Assembly (NCBI GenBank): GCA_003024785.1
Contig: PUQB01000545.1
Coordinates: 50,001-114,000 of the forward strand
Length of the DNA: 64,000 nt
From: Selaginella tamariscina
Taxonomy: Eukaryota; Streptophyta; Lycopodiopsida; Selaginellales; Selaginellaceae
Direction: 5' to 3'
The position numbers and the translations under genes are program-made. Numbering within the stretch: the first letter of the stretch is position 1; each line of letters opens with the position of its first letter. This document shows positions 23,933 through 36,247 of the stretch, piece after piece. Below the pieces are notes generated by a model. It was not told the DNA's origin. It did no database searches and saw only the letters and a list, made by a program, of their open reading frames with translations.

Positions 23933-26700
23933 GTCTCGGAAGTCCAAAGATATATTCATGTATATTAGTCAAGCAATGAAGTATATAATAGTCAAACATG
24001 GCTAGTGGGTGTAGAATATTGCATAGACAAACACACTTATATCTCGAAAATAATATGGTATAATATTAACGGGGCATGTTAGGTGGACACCCACCCCTTA
24101 TTTTATATATATTTTAAATAATTTAATAAAAAAAACATCCTTAGGATTAATATATTTATTTATATTATAAATAAATTTTTTTAAAACATGTTTTCACTTA
24201 ATTTTTTGTTTACTTAGTGATTTTAAATAAAATTAATCAAATGAATACAAAGGGTGTCCAAATAGAGTGTCGGCTCAATATTAATATGGTATTTTAAGTA
24301 TTATTATGCTAATTTACTATGAAAGTTAATATCTTATTAAATTACATAAATAAATTGTATTAATTTATATTCCTAAGTATTCCTTAAATAATTGCTCAAT
24401 TTGAAAGTATTTGAAATTGAAATTCAATGAATATCTCACAAATCCAATCCTATTTTATAGTAACATTCTTATAATTTAATAAATAATGTTATATAATTAT
24501 GTTCACTAATGTAACTATACTAGTATGTTTACAAGCATTTAATAACTCATTTGTTAAAATTTTAAACATTAAGTTAATCATTAATCAAGGGAACAATATT
24601 TAATTTATCAATATAAAAAACTGCAAATTTATTGTTTGAAGATATTCTATGAACTTATCAAATTGAATTAAGAAATAAGATATTACTTTTAAGTTATTTA
24701 AAAATATGTTATCTTAATTAAATAATTTCACATTAATAAATTAAAATATAGATTATTAAATATTTATACTATCTAAATAGTTTTAGAAATTAAATAAATA
24801 AATATAATGCTATGGTGTTTAGTATTATGAGTTTGAGAAAACACTTAATTTGGAAGTTAAGTTTTTAATTTATTAGGTCTGAAGCATGGATAAACCTTAA
24901 AGTAAATATTATTAAATTTTAATTATGACTTTTTTTTTTTTTAAACGCCCATCAATGGCCATCTTAATTATCACATTACCAAGTCATTCACCAAGTTAAA
25001 ATGCTACTGGGTTAAATATAAGATATATAAATAAATAAATTTCATGGATATATATGTAATTTTCCCCTATAAATACATGGAGATTGTTTAAGTTTATAAA
25101 TAAACTTATTTAATTTACAAACTCAAATGTGAATGGTTGCCTTATGTAAACAATTTAATTATTTCACATTGTAAAAATACATATTTACTATAAAATTAAA
25201 TCCACATTTACATTTAAGGTAATTTAATTATTGAGCAAATATTTTTAAGTAATCCATGTCTATCCTTTGTATAGTTAATGCTTGCTTTGTGTGTATATTT
25301 CACTATAGCGTTGCTTAAATAGCCATTGCATGTAATTATAAGCATCTTAAAAGAGGTACAACAAAAAACAAGAGTCCAAAATTTATTATTTTCATAGTTA
25401 AAATTTATTTTTACTATTATTTTTTTTAAGAGTTGAGTGATTCTTCTACATTCTTAATTATGAAATAACTTTTAAAAAAGTTAATAATAAAATAATGAAT
25501 GAAGTTTCTAAAGTCTTTTTTTGTTGTTAGACATTATTGGTAATTACTATGGCCTAATCATATGATGATTTAGTTACTTACAAATTTAAGATAATTAATT
25601 TATGTATGTAATTAATTGCATTAGCTTTATTTATATTAGATTGTACGTTGAATATGCTTATGTGTATGAGTAGCCTCCTTTGAATCTAAACTATTTATGT
25701 TTAAGAGGTTTTAAGTAGTGTATTTTAGCCCAATATGTAAAAACTATACATTGAATGAAATTTCACAAAATGATTTAAATTGCAATTAAATTAATTTTAA
25801 ATAATTATTTAAGTTGCATATTAAATTATTATTTAATCTTTAGTTTAACATTTTGATATATGATACTTTAATATGTTTTCAAGTTACTTGAGAAATAAAA
25901 AGAAATTTCTCAATATATTACTTAGAGTGATGTATCTTATTTTGACATATTAAACTAAGTTGTACTTCAAATATTTGAGATGTGTCTTAAATTGTTATTT
26001 AAAATAGTCTTCAGACTGTTATTTAAATTAAACATTAAATTGTCTGAAATGGTTTTCAAACTCTTATTTAATTAAATCTTAAATAGAATAAATTGTGGAG
26101 ACAACTTATTTGTTGTGAAATGATTAAATTTTATGTGTCCCTTTCATTATAATAGTATTCTAGAATCATGCATTATTCTAATTAATTATTTAAATTGATT
26201 TGTTTACTTTGGGAGCGAATCTCAAGGTGTACATAAGCATATTCAAAGGCCTGGAACACTCTAATATGGGTGTCTTTACCTTTTAGAAAGAGGCCATAAT
26301 ATTATATATATATATATATATTATTTTGTAGTTACAACATCCAACAAGAATATATGGGATATATATACGTGGATTTAATCATTCCAGGTGTTACAAATAC
26401 AATGGGATATGTCTTTAAGCATGTTCACATGAGAGCAAGATTTAATAGGAAACTCCCAAATGGTTGAATTTTCTTATAAGTGTATCTATATAGTGCTTGG
26501 GTTTTAAAGGAGATGCATTTAAAAATTTTCTTTTTAAGAAAAAAATCATATAGTTCAAGAATATTCTTAACCCTAATAACTTCAAGGGAATGTTCTATTT
26601 ATTTTATAAATAAAGTGCAAATGTTTATTTTAAAGTCTGCGTCTAGTTTGTTAACAATTATTCGCGTTGTTTAATTCATGTAAACGGGCGTTTTTTATGA
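23933..26700. other. AT-rich intergenic DNA
   Basis: About 2.8 kb of very AT-rich sequence with a (T)n run near 24930 and (TA)n at about 26304-26322. Open frames are short and have no recognisable motif. I see no gene, RNA or mobile element. Confidence 0.6.
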
Positions 26701-26734
26701 GTATATGCTGTGTTGAGAGCGAGTGTGTGCCCCT

Positions 26735-27087
26735 CTCTCTCTATATATATAGAGAACACACACACACACACATCGTTCTGAGATAACTATGTGTATGATA
26801 TATATTGCGTCTTCTTATGTATATCAATGCAAGTGTGAAAACGGGGCAAGAATAATATGATAAGTACTGTGGAATTAGGGGAGTTTAGGTTGGGTTTATC
26901 TATGCAATCCACAATCAAGTTCAATTGTTGGACCTAGAACCAGAGACATGAGGCTGTTACAGAGTTTTAGACGGAATCCTCACAAGTAAGAGGTTTGAAT
27001 ATGTCGTTTGATGGCGATGCTGAATGGGGCAGCTCCAAAATGAAGGATCTGGCCACAATTACGCAATTATAAACCACCTCCTTCTCT

Positions 27088-27151
<64 letters not shown>

Positions 27152-27403
27152 TCTCTTTATTTATATATATTACACGCTGCGTATATATGCATATATAGTA
27201 GGTATTACTCATATTACAGAAGTTCATTATATGGTGTGTGTGTGTGTGTGTGTGTGTTGTGTTATTCACACACACATGCACTACTCATATCTTATTTAAG
27301 TGCCTTCGCTCGTGTGTGTGTGTGTGTGCCTGTAAAAATATATTAAAGTTGCAAATGTGGATGTTATATGACTTAGCATCTCTCTCTCTCCTCTTCTCTC
27401 TCT

Positions 27404-27435
<32 letters not shown>

Positions 27436-27639
27436 ATATAACATATATTATCTGTGTGTGTGAGTGTGTGTGTACAGAAGTTCATTATGTATTTTGTACT
27501 CTCTTCTGATGTATGATATGTGTATGTTGTGTGTGTTGTGTTATCACACACACGTGTGTGTGTTGTTGTGTGTTGTGTGTGTGCCTTAGAAAGCTGATAT
27601 TAAAGTTGCAAATGTGGATATTATATGACAGAGAAACTA

Positions 27640-27677
<38 letters not shown>

Positions 27678-27910
27678 TATTATATTATATATATAATATA
27701 TATTATGAGTAGAGAGAGAGAGAGAGACACACACACACACACACACACAAGTTTATTATGTATTTTGTTGTATGATGTGTGTGTGTGTGTGTTACTCACA
27801 CACACATGCACTACTCACAGCTTATGCTGTGTGGGTCCGCACGTTTGTGTTGTGTGCCTGTAGCTGATATTAAAGTTGCAAATGGATGTTATATGACAAT
27901 GAGCAACTTA

Positions 27911-27963
<53 letters not shown>

Positions 27964-28210
27964 ATATATACATACACAAGTCTATGCATTTTGTACTCTC
28001 TTCTGATGTATGATGTGTGTGTGTGTGTGTTGTGTTATTCACACACACATGCACTACGTTGTGTGCGTGCGCATGGTTGTGTGTGTGTGTGTGTGTGTGC
28101 CTGTAGAAAGCTGATATTAAAGTTGCAAATGTGGCTATATGACAATGAGCAACATAGCATCTCTCTCTCTCTCTCCACACAACATGTACATATAGATGTT
28201 GCTCATGTTG
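26735..28210. repeat. Higher-order microsatellite array, period about 250-270 bp
   Basis: Nested array of compound microsatellites. Each unit has, in order: (GT)n and ACACACACATGCACTAC, a GTG...CCTGTAG stretch, the core TTAAAGTTGCAAATG, an AGCATCTCTCTC tract of (CT)n, (TA)n, then AAGTTCATTATGTATTTTGT, CTCTCTTCTGATGTATGAT and another (GT)n. The core TTAAAGTTGCAAATG starts near 27343, 27600, 27870 and 28118, giving spacings of about 257, 270 and 248 bases. The first unit (27075-27300) is less regular. Unit lengths differ mostly through repeat-number changes in the simple tracts. No coding potential is supported. Confidence 0.85.
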
Positions 28211-28337
28211 TATGGCTCATTGTCATATGACACTCAACATTAGCATGGGCTATGTATGTTTTACATGCTTTATATGTGTGTGTTATAGATGTGATATGTG
28301 TTGTTTGGGCTTTATTGTAAGGGTATACGGGAACGTG

Positions 28338-28943
28338 ATGCAGTTGCCACCTCCACCTGGTGTGACACAGACTAAGTCCCATGTGGTGGTTCCACAGGAT
28401 GTTAATCACTTCCCTTGGTGGCAAAGAGCTGGTGTTTTAATATGCTTGTTTTCTGATCAACAAATGCAGCTTAAGTTTTGTTATACTTACCAAAAGAACA
28501 AGCACTCTCTCTTCCCATTCAGGTGTGTCTGTGTGCGTGTGTGTGTGTGCACGTATTTTGGAGTATATACACACTCACATATGTAGGTGAGGTTGCGTTG
28601 CCAGGGGGGAAATGGGATGGAAGTGAAACAGATGATATCAACACAGCACTTAGGGAAGCACATGAAGAAATTGGGCTTGAACCCTCATCAGTTAAAGTGG
28701 TAACACAATTGGAACCTTTCATATCTAAGGTTTGTATTTAACTCTCTCAATATGCTTATGAATGTGTACGTGTGTGCGTGTGCGTGTGTGATTGATATTT
28801 GCTATTTTCAGCTGCTTCTTAGAGTGGTGCCAGTCTTAGCATTAATGCCACACAGGGAGAATTTATTCCCAAGCTTAATGAAGCAGAGTCGCATCTATGT
28901 TTGAGGCACCTCTTGAAATGTTCCTGTAGGTTATTTAATAATA

Positions 28944-28982
<39 letters not shown>

Positions 28983-29205
28983 GTGTATACACACGACTGT
29001 ATACATATATATGTGTTTAGGATGAAAACCATTATATGGAGAGCGAGTTTTTCTGGGGCAATCTTACCCAGTTCATTATTTTGAGTTTGATTACAATGGT
29101 GGCGTATTTATTTGGGGAGCGACCGCAGCTATATTGATACGTGCAGCTTCCATTGTGTTCAATCGGGAGCCAGAGTTTATCTTATTTAATTCTTCAAAAC
29201 TTTAA
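28338..29205 (+). CDS. Nudix hydrolase, CoA-diphosphatase-like (NUDX11/15/22 type), frameshifted
   Basis: Resembles plant Nudix hydrolases that cleave coenzyme A and its esters. Exons: about 28338-28522, 28588-28730, 28812-28930 and 29022-29205. The first shows QRAGVLICLFS and, in a shifted frame, VILTKRTSTLSSHSG. The Nudix box in exon 2 starts GEVALPGGKWDGSE and ends LREAHEEIGL, with the metal-binding REXXEE core; the spacing is one residue longer than the textbook box, as in this plant subgroup. Exon 3 gives LLLRVVPVLALM and MFEAPLEMFL in different frames. Exon 4 gives the FIWGATAAILIRAAS signature. At least four small indels (near 28473, 28877, 28890 and 29059) interrupt the frame, and the true N-terminus is uncertain. 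It may be a pseudogene or hit by the sequence errors seen elsewhere. Confidence 0.8.
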
Positions 29206-29260
29206 AATAAATAAAATAAACACTATTGTTAATATATTTCTTCAAAATATACACGTGTGT

Positions 29261-29329
29261 GCATAGTAGTCCAACGGTTAGGATAATTGCCTTCCAAGCA
29301 ATAGACCGGTTCGACTCCCGGCTGATGCA
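29261..29329 (+). tRNA. tRNA-Gly (anticodon UCC), with three single-base gaps
   Basis: Matches plant tRNA-Gly: TAGTCCAACGGTTAGGATAA is the D-arm region, the anticodon loop CTTCCAA carries TCC at 29293-29295, and TTCGACTCCCGGC is the T-loop and 3' T-stem. It is 69 nt, three short of the usual 72. The 5' acceptor strand reads GCATAG where the 3' strand CTGATGC calls for GCATCAG, and the T-stem has CCGG where CCCGGG is expected. A run of five T follows at 29330-29334, a good Pol III terminator. The gene lies on the plus strand between the Nudix and PCBER-like genes. Confidence 0.85.
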
Positions 29330-29413
29330 TTTTTCCATTATTAATATATATGTGTACTATTTATTTAAGTATTTAAATTGTGTGTGAGAGATGAGGTTTA
29401 CTTATAATTGGCT

Positions 29414-29887
29414 ATGGCTGAGCAAGGAGGAAACAATGTACTTGTGGTTGTGCCACAGGATACATTGCCGCTACATGGCCACGGCGAGTGTAGCAGCTGG
29501 TTTTCTCAACTTCTGCACTTGTTCGCCCAAATTCCAACAAATTAAGCTCCATTGTTCTCTCCAATCTGCAGGAGTCCGAATTCTTTATGTAAGTCACGTG
29601 CATACACACAAAAACACAGATATATGTTGTGTGTGTGTGTGTATTTCAATACTGTGTATATACCTCAATTATACAGTATAGCACTGAGTATGAAACTTAA
29701 CTCCGGTTAGACGTCTATACTGCATATACATCAGTTCTTTTGATGTACATATCTGTGTGTGTTTTTAAAGTGTCTGTGTACGTGGACACGCCTTCACACA
29801 CTTCTACATAAATGCAGATTGTTCTAAAGATACATACACTTTACACACGCACACATTCACTCAATCTTATACGTAATAACAAGATAA

Positions 29888-29918
<31 letters not shown>

Positions 29919-30811
29919 TTGCAGTTTTCTTGATACACAAACACACCAGACATGTATATAATTAACACACTTACATGCAGGTAGATTGTATAAGCATTGA
30001 GTTATAACCATGAAGCTTAAGACAGGATACACGTATACAGATATACTTATTCTGTATATGTTACGAAGTACATGCATAGCAGTTCACACACACACAAGTT
30101 TAAAGTTAAAAATGTAATTATATTTAATGCTTTATGATATTGTATATATTATATCTATATCTTATCTATCTATCTATAAGACACACACACACTCAAAAGC
30201 ATTAAATATCATTACGTTTTTTAACTTAGACATTATACTCGTAGGATGGACATGACAGAAACACACACAACACACACACACACATATATTATATATATAG
30301 TATGTATAATATATTTGAAATGAGAACTATCTACAGGGGTCTCTTGAGGACCACGACAGTCTGATTGCAGCACTGAGGAACATTGATATCGTCATCTCAG
30401 CCGTTGGTATTCCTCAGATTCTTGATCAACTTAAGCTCATCCAAGCCATCCAAGAGGTCAAAACTGTAAAGGTGAGGCGATAATACTATTGAATTACTTT
30501 ATAGTCATATATACTCACTCTCTCACACACACACAAACGCATGAACACGAACACTAACATATATCAACTATAATAGCGGTTTATTCCATCTGAGTTTGGG
30601 AGTGAGGTGGATAAGGTGGTATGGTTAAAACCTTGTCAAGATGTTTTTAATCGAACCAAAATACGTATACGGCGTGCTACGGAAGCAGCTGGAATACCAT
30701 ACACTTATATTGTAACAAATGGTTTTGCAAGATTTCATTTTAACATTCGAGAAGAGAATGGTAAACTCATGCCACCAAGTGGCAAATTTATCGTATATGG
30801 CGATAAAACAA

Positions 30812-30849
<38 letters not shown>

Positions 30850-31341
30850 AATGATAACTAATGCATATATATATATTATATAAAACATTTTTTTGTAGCA
30901 AGCTTTACTGTGGAAGAAGATATAGCAACTTACACACTCAAGGCAGCAAATGACACCCGGACATTAAACAAAATTTACATATTCGACCCCCCTCAAACGC
31001 TCTCTCACAAAATGAAACTGTGGCAATCATAGAAGAAATAACTAAACAAGTCATACAAAAAGAGTACATTTCTGGTGATGAGCTGCTGAAACAATTACAA
31101 GGTATTAACTAATCATATTTATTATTTAAGTTAAATTTATTTAAATTAAATAATTAAATTATTTAATATTTGCAGAAGAATCTGGAAGTTTTAAAGGTGT
31201 CATTCTGGGTCTCATGCATTCAGCATATATCAAAGGAGACACCTTCAGTTTTCCATTGGGACCAACGACGTGGTGGCTCATGAATTGTACCCGGATGTGA
31301 AACACACAGATCCTCGTGCATATCTCATCCGATATGTGTAA
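29414..31341 (+). CDS. Divergent PCBER/isoflavone-reductase-like gene, third copy (frameshifted)
   Basis: A third NAD(P)H-dependent reductase of the same family, clearly more diverged than the tandem pair and outside the duplication. Exons: 29414-29588, 30337-30471, 30577-30813, 30899-31101 and 31176-31341, with the same intron positions as the other two. Visible: MAEQGGNNVLVV then RYMATASVAAGF (exon 1, damaged across the Rossmann glycines), GSLEDHDSLIAAL and DIVISAVG (exon 2), FIPSEFGSEVD and GIPYTYIVTNGFA (exon 3), YTLKAANDTRTLN and EYISGDELL (exon 4), ELYPDVKHTDPRAYL (exon 5). Indels break exons 1, 4 and 5, and exon 3 abuts a (GT)n tract of about 16 repeats that forms the donor. Substrate unknown. 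Confidence 0.8.
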
Positions 31342-32337
31342 GTTTGTATATTTGCTTATATGTGTATACATTGAGTTAAAAAAAATATATGAATAAAATG
31401 TTTTCTATTAGTTTAATGTGTAATAGTTTCACAATATGTCATCTAGCTTAATTAAAAATGTAAGAATATTAACAAGCATATATCATATTTACACATATAC
31501 CCTTAGAAGTTTTATATTTACATATACCTCTAAAAGTTTTAATTTATATATATCTTTTAAAAGCTTCAATCGCTATATTTTAACTTTTAAAATAACAATA
31601 TTAACTAAAAATATTTTCAATTCATAATATATTGCAAAAAATAATTAAAGTTTATTAAGTATTAAATGTCAAAAAAGTGTTATAGTAAAAAATGGAATAT
31701 TTTTAAAATAAATATATATTGTGATATATGTTTAATAGGATCTAAATATAATAAAATATAAATTAATTATAAATTTTTATTGATTTTTTAAAAATGTTTT
31801 TTAATTTTTAATTTTAAAATTTATGAAGTTTAGGGGTAACTATATGTAAATATGATAAATTTCAGAGGTATAAATGTAATTTTCTCTATTTAAAATAGCA
31901 TATTATACGGTGTTCAGAGGAATAAAAGAATCCCGGATTCTTTTAAGGTTTGTGCGAAAAGGACTTGGAGCACAATATTAATTACATACTTTTCCATGGT
32001 TAATAAATTTAAATTTAATTAGCATCTCCATGGTTAAAAAATAAACATTTTAATTGAATATAAAATCCGGATGTGCTTTTAATGTTTGTTGAAAATTTTA
32101 TTAAATATCATATCTGTATGGTTGTACAAAGTTCTCATGAGCGTATCTTGTGTTGGTGTTTATTGAACATATGGTCCCAGTAGTATTTTATGCTTCCAGA
32201 AGATTCTTTTTTTTAAATAATAATATAAAATTTAATGATGCTCTGCTACCTTTGACCTAGCGTCTTTGCGTAAAGAATATGTAACTTCAGAACAAGTTGA
32301 CATTTAACGTGCATACATACACACACACACACACACC

Positions 32338-32482
32338 ATAGTTGCAGCCAAACGCGTTCGGCTGCATATGCAAACGTTCGCGAACGCGTTCGGAAGTTGA
32401 TTACTTCCGCATGCGTTCACGAACGTTCCGATATGCAGCCGGACGTTCCGATATGCAGCCGGACGCGTTTGGCTGCAACTAT
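32338..32482. mobile_element. GC-rich palindromic MITE-like element
   Basis: A 145-bp GC-rich island in AT-rich DNA. Its ends are exact inverted repeats: ATAGTTGCAGCCAAACGCGT on the left and its complement on the right. If the outer TA is a target duplication, the element begins GTTGCAGCC and ends GGCTGCAAC. Further inverted segments (GCGTTCGG, AACGTTCG) extend the stem, and the right half holds a 20-bp direct repeat GTTCCGATATGCAGCCGGAC at about 32424-32443 and 32444-32463. It sits inside a (CA)n tract. It encodes nothing. Confidence 0.7.
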
Positions 32483-33128
32483 CACACACACACACATATA
32501 TGAAAATACGCGGTGGACCAATATATAAGAAATCAAAACAAATGAAAAAGATTTTTATTTGCTTGAATGCCCTGAAAAACTGTATGAAACATGTTAATAA
32601 TATTTGATATTTTAATATATAGTTCATTAGTTTACAAACAACATATAAATATATTTTAAACTATATTATTTGAGCTAGTTAGGCCTCCTTTTTCTTATCA
32701 ATGTATTTTTTTAATTATTTAAACTTTTATATTAATAAGAAAAATTCTGGGCTAAATATAAATTATTAATGTTAGAAGTTAGAAATCATACCCATAGAGG
32801 TTATAAATTTATATAATAACATATTATATCTATATAATAGTTTTGAAAAGATATATACGTGATTGGCTTTATAGTTCAGATTTTGTATGTTCTGTATGCC
32901 TTAAATGCACCAAACTTGGTAAAAGCAAAGTAAAAAAAAGTGTATATTTTATTTATTATAATGGAATATGCAACTCACAAGAATCGAATCTATGTCTTTT
33001 AACCTTTAATGTTCACGTTTAAATTAATATATTAGCATAGATACACACACACACACACATATATGTATGTGTGTGTGGAGTGATACTATTGACTTTATAA
33101 AATATATTACCATACATACATACATACA

Positions 33129-33163
<35 letters not shown>

Positions 33164-33900
33164 TCATGGAGTGATTGACTTTATAAACACCAGGTTTTGA
33201 AATGCATGGGGCCCAACAAAGAGCACATTACGGACCACAACTCTGAATAATTTATGCACATCTTTACAGTTGCTGAGTGGAATCAAGCTCAGTGTCGCTA
33301 AGATCTACGGGTGGCTACAATCTCTTTGCTATGGTCATTTTGTACATCATATACTCATACTCATATATATTACATATATATACTATATACTGTAAATATA
33401 TATATATATATAGTTACTTCTCATAATAATACGACATTCACATGGAGGTCTTTTCTACTTTCCAACTGGCTTGCTTGAGCTCGAAATGATCATCTCGCTC
33501 AGAAAACTTGCCGGGCGTGTCTTGTACCTCAGTTACATTGTACAAGGTAAAACATAATATGTGTGTATGTGTGTATGTGTGTGCGTGTATATTGTACTCA
33601 TTTCTTGTCTAATTACACCATAAATACTTCAAACTCCATTGTTTATATATGCATGTCTTTTTAGGACAACTTGATAGAGAGAATGTTCACATACTCAGTA
33701 TATAAAGTGAAGTGACAACTACATCAATATATATCGCATCTCATCATGCAATCAGATTTCTGAAAGAAAGCTATGCTATTATAAATAGTTGTAACATGAG
33801 GATTACATTATGAGCAGTCTCCAGTTTCAGCATTCTACAAGATCTACTTGGGTCTGAGTGCGCATGGACACAACACATAGAGTGAGTCTACAATTCTTTT

Positions 33901-33974
33901 CAAATTTTAAATTCAAATTCCAGTTTGAATTTCATTTCACGCTGTAGAGTCAATTCTCTCTTAAGATACATATA

Positions 33975-34049
<75 letters not shown>

Positions 34050-34125
34050 GTTCCTTTACTGCAAATTTTAAATTCAAATTCAAATTTCAGTTTGAAACTT
34101 CATTTCACGCTGTAGAGTCAATTCT
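33901..34125. repeat. Direct repeat flanking a (CT)n-(TA)n tract
   Basis: About 60 bases containing AAATTTTAAATTCAAATT, CAGTTTGAA and CATTTCACGCTGTAGAGTCA occur at 33901-33957 and again at 34062-34125, separated by (CT)n and (TA)n. The copies differ by a few bases. The repeat lies just upstream of the NPF gene and may be a local duplication mediated by the simple repeat. Confidence 0.75.
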
Positions 34126-34218
34126 AACTTCTATGTATACAAGGCATACAGATAACTATACTGTCTATACACATATACTCTTGTATAGTCATGTTATCTT
34201 TCTGAATTTTTATAGGAG

Positions 34219-36247
34219 ATGGATTCTGTGAAGACGGACAAGGTTTTATTAGATGGTTCAACGGATTTCAAGAAAAGACCTGCAGTTAAATCGAAAACGG
34301 GTGGTTGGAAAGCAGTAATTCTCATACTAGGTGAATATATGTGTGTATGCGTGTGGGTGGTGTGTATTTTACATAAATTATTGTGTATTTTACAGGGACC
34401 GAGCTATGTGAAAGGCTTGCAACACTGGGTATCGGTCTCAATCTTATAACATATTTGGTCAAACGAAATGCATTTGTCTCCATCTCAGGCGCCAAACATT
34501 GTTACCAACTTCCTTGGAACATCATATGTCTGCTGTCTCATCGGTGGTTTTGTGGCGGACACGTATTTGGGTCGCTTTGGACAATCATCAGCTTCTCATC
34601 AGTGCAATTGACGGTGTGTGTGTGTGTGTGTTCATATACACTATGCATCATCACATGTTAAGTAATAGAAGAGTTCTGGATTAACAGGGGATGATCCTCC
34701 TCACACTGTCCGCCTCAATGCCATCACTCAGGCCATCAAAATGTGAAGCAGAGGATTACAAAACATGCAGACCTGCACAAGGATTAGAGCTTGCAGCACT
34801 CTACTTAGCACTCTATTTAACTGCACTCGGCACACGGGATCAAAGCATGTGTTTCTGCATTGGTGCGGACCAGTTTGATGAGACCGACCCTGAAGAACAG
34901 GTACAAATGGGACATTTCTTCAACTGGTTCCTTGTGGCAATCTCCATTGGAGCTCTCCTCGCTGTCACTGTGCTTATTATATTCAAGACAATATCGGCCG
35001 GAGCTGGGGATATGGTGTAAGTGCAGCTTCTATGTTCATAGCTATAATCGTCTTCGTTGCTGGCACTCCTCTCTATAGGTATAACTCCTGCATGTGTGCG
35101 TGTGTGAGAGAGAGATGTGACCAGCGATGTTAACCATACAGATATAAAGCTCCAAACGGAACCTCCATCGTGTCCATTCTACATGTCTTTGTAGCTGCGT
35201 TCCACAAACGTAACCTTCAAACGCCTGAGAATGATAAACAATTGTTCGAAAGTCCTGATCAGAAGCTCTACATTCCTCGGACCAAGGGTTTAAGGTGTGC
35301 GTGCGTGCGTCCGCGTGTGTGCCGCAGTTCATATTTATACTGTTTTAATCAGGTTTCTGGATAAAGCTGCTATAGTATCTGATGAAAGCAAGTCCCTGGA
35401 AGCTATGCAGTGTTACAAAAGTCGAGCAGGTGAAGATGGTGATGAGAATATTACCTATAGGTGCTACCTCTGTACTAGTGTATACCATATTCGCACAAAT
35501 GACAACCCTAGCAATTGAACAAGGCTCTACCATGGAGAGAAACCTAGGAAAAACTTCAAGTTCCCACCAGGTTCACTCGGTATCTTTATACAGTTAAGTG
35601 TGATTATAGCAACCACGTTTTACGACCAGTTACTGGTCCCTGTGGTGAAGATGGTAAGGAAGAATGGGCAGGTATTACCATGTTACAGAGAATTGGATGG
35701 GGGATGTTTTCTCCTGCCTTGCGATGGTATCGGCTGCACTCGTGGAAAGGAAACGACTCGAGTCTGCACGCGTTCATATGTTACTAGATCGTCCCAAAGC
35801 CACTGTTCCAATCAGCATTTTCTGGTTGGTGCCTCAATATGCACTTGTTGGTGTGAGTGAGGTAAGTAATGTGTGTGTTTTAGCTATATATGTAACATGT
35901 TTTATATGGTTAAACCAGGTGTTTACGTACATTGGTCAGCTAGAGTTTTTCTATAGCCAATCACCGGAGGAAATGAGGAGCATGGGAACGGGGTTGTTTA
36001 TGAGCCAATCTCAGTTGGGTTTTTTGTAAGCAGCTGCTTAATCTCGTTGATTAACAAGCTAACAAGCGATGGTGGTCGCGAAAGTGGATGGATATCGAAT
36101 AACATTAACAGAGGCCGTATTGACAAATTCTACTGGCTGCTTGCAGTGCTGAGCTTACTTAACTTGACAATACATGTTGTGTGCGCACTCTGGTACAAGT
36201 ACAGGACGCCATCTACAATCTTATCAACAGATGAAGAGGCTTGTTAA
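34219..36247 (+). CDS. NPF (NRT1/PTR family) proton-coupled transporter, six exons, frameshifts
   Basis: Major-facilitator transporter of the plant NPF family, which moves nitrate, peptides, hormones or specialised metabolites with protons at plasma or vacuolar membranes. Exons: 34219-34330, 34396-34613, 34688-35078, 35142-35294, 35353-35861 and 35919-36247. Signatures: GGWKAVILILG then TELCERLATLGI with the proton-coupling ExxER motif, IGGFVADTYLGR (shifted frame), GADQFDE, FNWFLVAISIGAL, FYDQLLVPVV, YALVGVSEVFTYIGQLEFFY and SPEEMRSMGTGL. Length is about 560 residues, normal for NPF. Single-base changes of frame occur near 34464, 34577, 34829-34855, 34978, 35411, 35546 and 35660. The start ATG at 34219 sits in a suitable context 110 bases before the first donor. 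Transported substrate unknown. Confidence 0.9.

Larger units (their letters stand above)
31342..34218. other. AT-rich intergenic region with microsatellites and small elements
   Basis: Nearly 2.9 kb with no supported gene. It contains a 21-nt perfect palindrome at 31924-31944, the GC-rich palindromic element at 32338-32482, (CA)n near 32321-32336 and 33042-33058, (CATA)n and (TG)n at about 33114-33159, (TA)n near 33400-33412, (CT)n-(TA)n at 33973-34038 and a diverged direct repeat. The stretch 33430-33546 is less AT-rich and ends in AAG-gtaaaa, so it could be an exon of something unrecognised, but I cannot assign it. Confidence 0.5.

Noticed and set aside
33430-33546. Less AT-rich stretch ending AAG-gtaaaa that could be an exon
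   Set aside because: No acceptor-to-donor frame with recognisable similarity and no neighbouring exon.
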